Assembly: GCA_965263045.1 (NCBI GenBank)
Contig: CBDHGK010000041.1
Coordinates: forward strand, 3,844,001 to 3,908,000
Direction: 5' to 3'
Length of the DNA stretch: 64,000 nt
From: G963664115 sp965263045
GTDB taxonomy: Bacteria; Acidobacteriota; Terriglobia; 20CM-2-55-15
This document shows positions 62,125-64,000 of this stretch, piece by piece. The position numbers and the translations under genes were made by a program. The notes under the pieces were generated by a model, which was given only the letters and a program-made list of their open reading frames with translations, was not told the DNA's origin and made no database searches. Every line of letters starts with the position of its first letter. The stretch's first letter is position 1.

Positions 62125-63292
62125 GCCCATGCGAGGGAGGATCGAGTTTCTCGACCTGCTCCGAGGCTTTGCGCTGTTCGGCATACTGGTCGTCAATCTT
62201 CCGTTTCTCGCGCATCCTATCTACACCCCGCTCCCGGAGGTTTCCGCACTGGATACCGCGGTGAGGTGGCTGATCGCGTTCGGCGGTGAGGCAAAGTTCT
62301 TCGTTCTGTTCTCCTTCCTCTTCGGCTATGGCTTAGCGTTTCAACTCCAGGGCGCCGCGTCTCGGGGCGAGGCCTTCGGCGCCCGCTACTTCCGCCGACT
62401 CTTCGGCATCTTCTTCATCGGTGCGCTGCACGCCGTTTTCCTGTTCATGGGGGACATCCTGATCGCGTACGCCGTACTCGGCGGCGTTCTCTGGTGGCTC
62501 AGGGATCTCGAAGTCCGGACGCTTCTGCGAATCGCGGGCGTCATGATCATTGTTTCGGCGCTCGCGTACGGGCTCCTCGCGATTGGTCTTGCGGAACAGA
62601 ACACCGCGACAAACCCGCAAGAGATGATCGAGCTCAGCGAGCTGGCGCGGCGTGCCTATCTGGGAGGCTGGGCCGACAACGTTTCCCAGCGCCTTCAGGA
62701 TCTCGTCGCCGCGATCCCGCTCTTGCTGCTCTTCAACTGGCCGAGTGCTCTGGCCATGTTCGTCGCGGGTCTGGCAGCAGGCAAGGCCCGCTTTGCCGAG
62801 CGCTTGGAAACCCATATGCCGCAACTCCTGAGAGTCTTGCCCTGGGCGCTGATGTTCGGAGTCCTAGGAAACCTCGCCTACGCGTCGCTCGACGGCCCGC
62901 TTGGGGATGGCTTTGGTGGTCTTGCCATCATGATGGCATTGGCCGTAGCGGCGCCGGCTCTTTCCTTCAGCTATGTCGTAGGCCTGATCGGGCTGTGGAG
63001 AAGTGGCCGGCTCCGCAGGTTTCTTGAACCTCTCCGCTCCGCCGGCCGCATGTCGCTGACGAACTACATCGGCCAGTCGCTGATCGCAGGCATTCTGTTC
63101 AACGGCTACGGCCTCGGTTGGTACGCCCAGCTCGGACACGCAGCCTGTCTCGGGCTGGCGGCAGGCATCTTCCTCCTGCAGGTCGCTCTGAGCCATCTGT
63201 GGCTCCGCTATTTCCGGTACGGGCCCGAAGAGTGGCTCCTGCGCGTCTGGACGCATTGGAAGTGGATGCCGCTCAGATGGGAATCGACGTGA
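62117..63292 (+). CDS. DUF418 (YeiB-like) membrane protein
   Basis: 391 aa from a GTG overlapping the previous stop by 8 bp; an ATG at 62129 is equally plausible. It begins RIEFLDLLRGFALFGILVVNLP, the YeiB signature, has about ten membrane segments, and ends in the DUF418 domain: GRMSLTNYIGQSLIAGILFNGYGLGWY, ALSHLWLRYFRYGPEEWLLRVWTHWKW. Members are inner-membrane proteins of unclear role, related to acyltransferase-3-type proteins. Confidence 0.92.
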   Translation: MAEPMRGRIEFLDLLRGFALFGILVVNLPFLAHPIYTPLPEVSALDTAVRWLIAFGGEAKFFVLFSFLFGYGLAFQLQGAASRGEAFGARYFRRLFGIFFIGALHAVFLFMGDILIAYAVLGGVLWWLRDLEVRTLLRIAGVMIIVSALAYGLLAIGLAEQNTATNPQEMIELSELARRAYLGGWADNVSQRLQDLVAAIPLLLLFNWPSALAMFVAGLAAGKARFAERLETHMPQLLRVLPWALMFGVLGNLAYASLDGPLGDGFGGLAIMMALAVAAPALSFSYVVGLIGLWRSGRLRRFLEPLRSAGRMSLTNYIGQSLIAGILFNGYGLGWYAQLGHAACLGLAAGIFLLQVALSHLWLRYFRYGPEEWLLRVWTHWKWMPLRWEST

Positions 63293-63719
63293 GGTTCTGA
63301 AGGGTCACCCGCCTCTGTATGCGGTCCCGATTGCCTCATTTGCCACTGCCTCTTTACGCCACGCACCTGGCTCCCAGATCATTGGCTCCGGCTTCCTATT
63401 TATCTGTAAAATCTGTAACGAAAGCCGACAATCCGGAAAACTCGCCGAAGTACCACGCAAGTGCTTCACTTATATGGTGCTTTATAGTTAATGCGCCCGA
63501 AACACTGTCGGGATTAATTACAGATTCCTGCCTGTGGGTCGAATCGCGAGGCCTGCCCGTCAGTCCGCGTTTTCCAGTATAAGTTGTTGCGTCTAAAGGA
63601 ATGGGGCCATGAATATGTCAAGCGAATTGTAGGGCATCACAAATTTGGTATTTGAAGTGCAAATAATCTCACCAATCAGTCAACGACTTAAACCGCGGTA
63701 CGCGCAGGAGACAGGAACA
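63293..63719. other. Gap before the right-edge gene
   Basis: About 430 bp, more AT-rich than surroundings, without a supported gene. It holds the promoter for the right-edge secreted protein. An 87-codon frame at 63319-63582 has no ribosome site and low-complexity sequence, so it is not called. Confidence 0.5.
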
Positions 63720-64000
63720 TGATCACCAAACTAAAGATTCTACTGACGGGCATGACATTTCTGCTGCTGGTCAGCCTCACGATTAGCCCCGCCTTCGGCG
63801 GCCCACTGACTTACGACTTCAATTCACTCGCTCCTGGCAACCTCGACCTCCAGGACAATTGGCAGACCTTGAAGTTCGTCTCCCCCGGCGACGCCCAGGT
63901 GACCCCGGGGTTCGGGGCGGACGGCACGCAGGCAATCAGGTACGCCAACTCCGGACCCAATGTCGGCCTCAGCGCAGCGCGCGTAAACGATACCAGTTTC
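63720..64000 (+). CDS. Secreted protein, N-terminal fragment at right edge
   Basis: An ATG at 63720 with GCAGGAGA upstream opens a frame to the window end (93 codons, no stop). It has a signal peptide (MITKLKILLTGMTFLLLVSL then TISPAFG) followed by GPLTYDFNSLAPGNLDLQDNWQ, a beginning typical of secreted lectin-like beta-sandwich proteins that often carry PEP-CTERM-type anchors. The anchor would lie outside the window. Confidence 0.75.

Noticed and set aside
63319..63582. 87-codon frame near the right end
   Set aside because: No ribosome site, odd composition, and no resemblance to any family.

Overview
The window looks like chromosome from a moderately GC-rich, Gram-negative soil-type bacterium, most likely Acidobacteriota (perhaps Vicinamibacteria). 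This is inferred from gene content: a secreted SLADVARQERAR-type protein, a carboxypeptidase-regulatory-domain protein, a CBM9/DUF5916 outer-membrane protein, paired M16 peptidases, DUF6152 and DUF6134-like secreted proteins, and type IV pilus minor pilins. No rRNA or other decisive marker is present, so the assignment is tentative.

Region 1 (1-6060, minus strand) is the most striking part. It is a compact operon encoding what reads as a full bacterial ubiquitin-like conjugation pathway: an FHA-like plus RING-like zinc protein (candidate E3), an E1 (ThiF/UBA fold), an E2 with an HPN motif and catalytic Cys, an unrecognised 299-aa protein, a ubiquitin-like beta-grasp protein with a short removable C-terminal tail, a JAMM/MPN+ peptidase with an N-terminal domain, and a further gene running off the left edge. 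Several junctions are 4-bp ATGA overlaps. A SorC-like regulator lies just upstream, with an AT-rich inverted repeat in front of it.

Region 2 (6.4-30.6 kb) holds a DUF6152 protein; a pilV-pilW-pilX minor pilin cluster in which pilX carries an in-frame TAG and a frameshift; an acyl-CoA-dehydrogenase-like / cytosolic PhnD-like / TusA-diiron ferritin-like gene set split by an IS1380 element; a transporter; a beta-barrel CBM9 protein; an NHL lipoprotein; an active/inactive M16 peptidase pair; a c-type cytochrome; and a serine hydrolase.

Region 3 (30.7-44.2 kb) has a two-domain glycosyltransferase, a histidine kinase/response regulator pair whose regulator is split by an IS3 element, a nest of small inverted-repeat (MITE-like) elements, tandem repeats, a broken Spy-like gene, a GNAT acetyltransferase, an FKBP and an AmpG-like permease. 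Region 4 (44.2-54 kb) is mostly housekeeping: a PuuD-like membrane protein, an RCK-Usp protein with a CPA2 antiporter, tRNA-Arg(TCT), 2-oxoacid:ferredoxin oxidoreductase KorAB and an MFS exporter. Region 5 (54-64 kb) has HicBA, a metallo-beta-lactamase-fold hydrolase, a parvulin-TPR gene split by an IS256 element, a group II intron remnant, a membrane-anchored AraC regulator, a DUF6134-like protein, a DUF418 protein and the start of a secreted protein.

The window has been hit repeatedly by mobile DNA. For the IS3 and IS256 insertions the target duplications (GGG and GTATCGTC) are readable, and removing the element restores the host gene in frame. The IS1380 insertion is bounded by the palindrome GATC.
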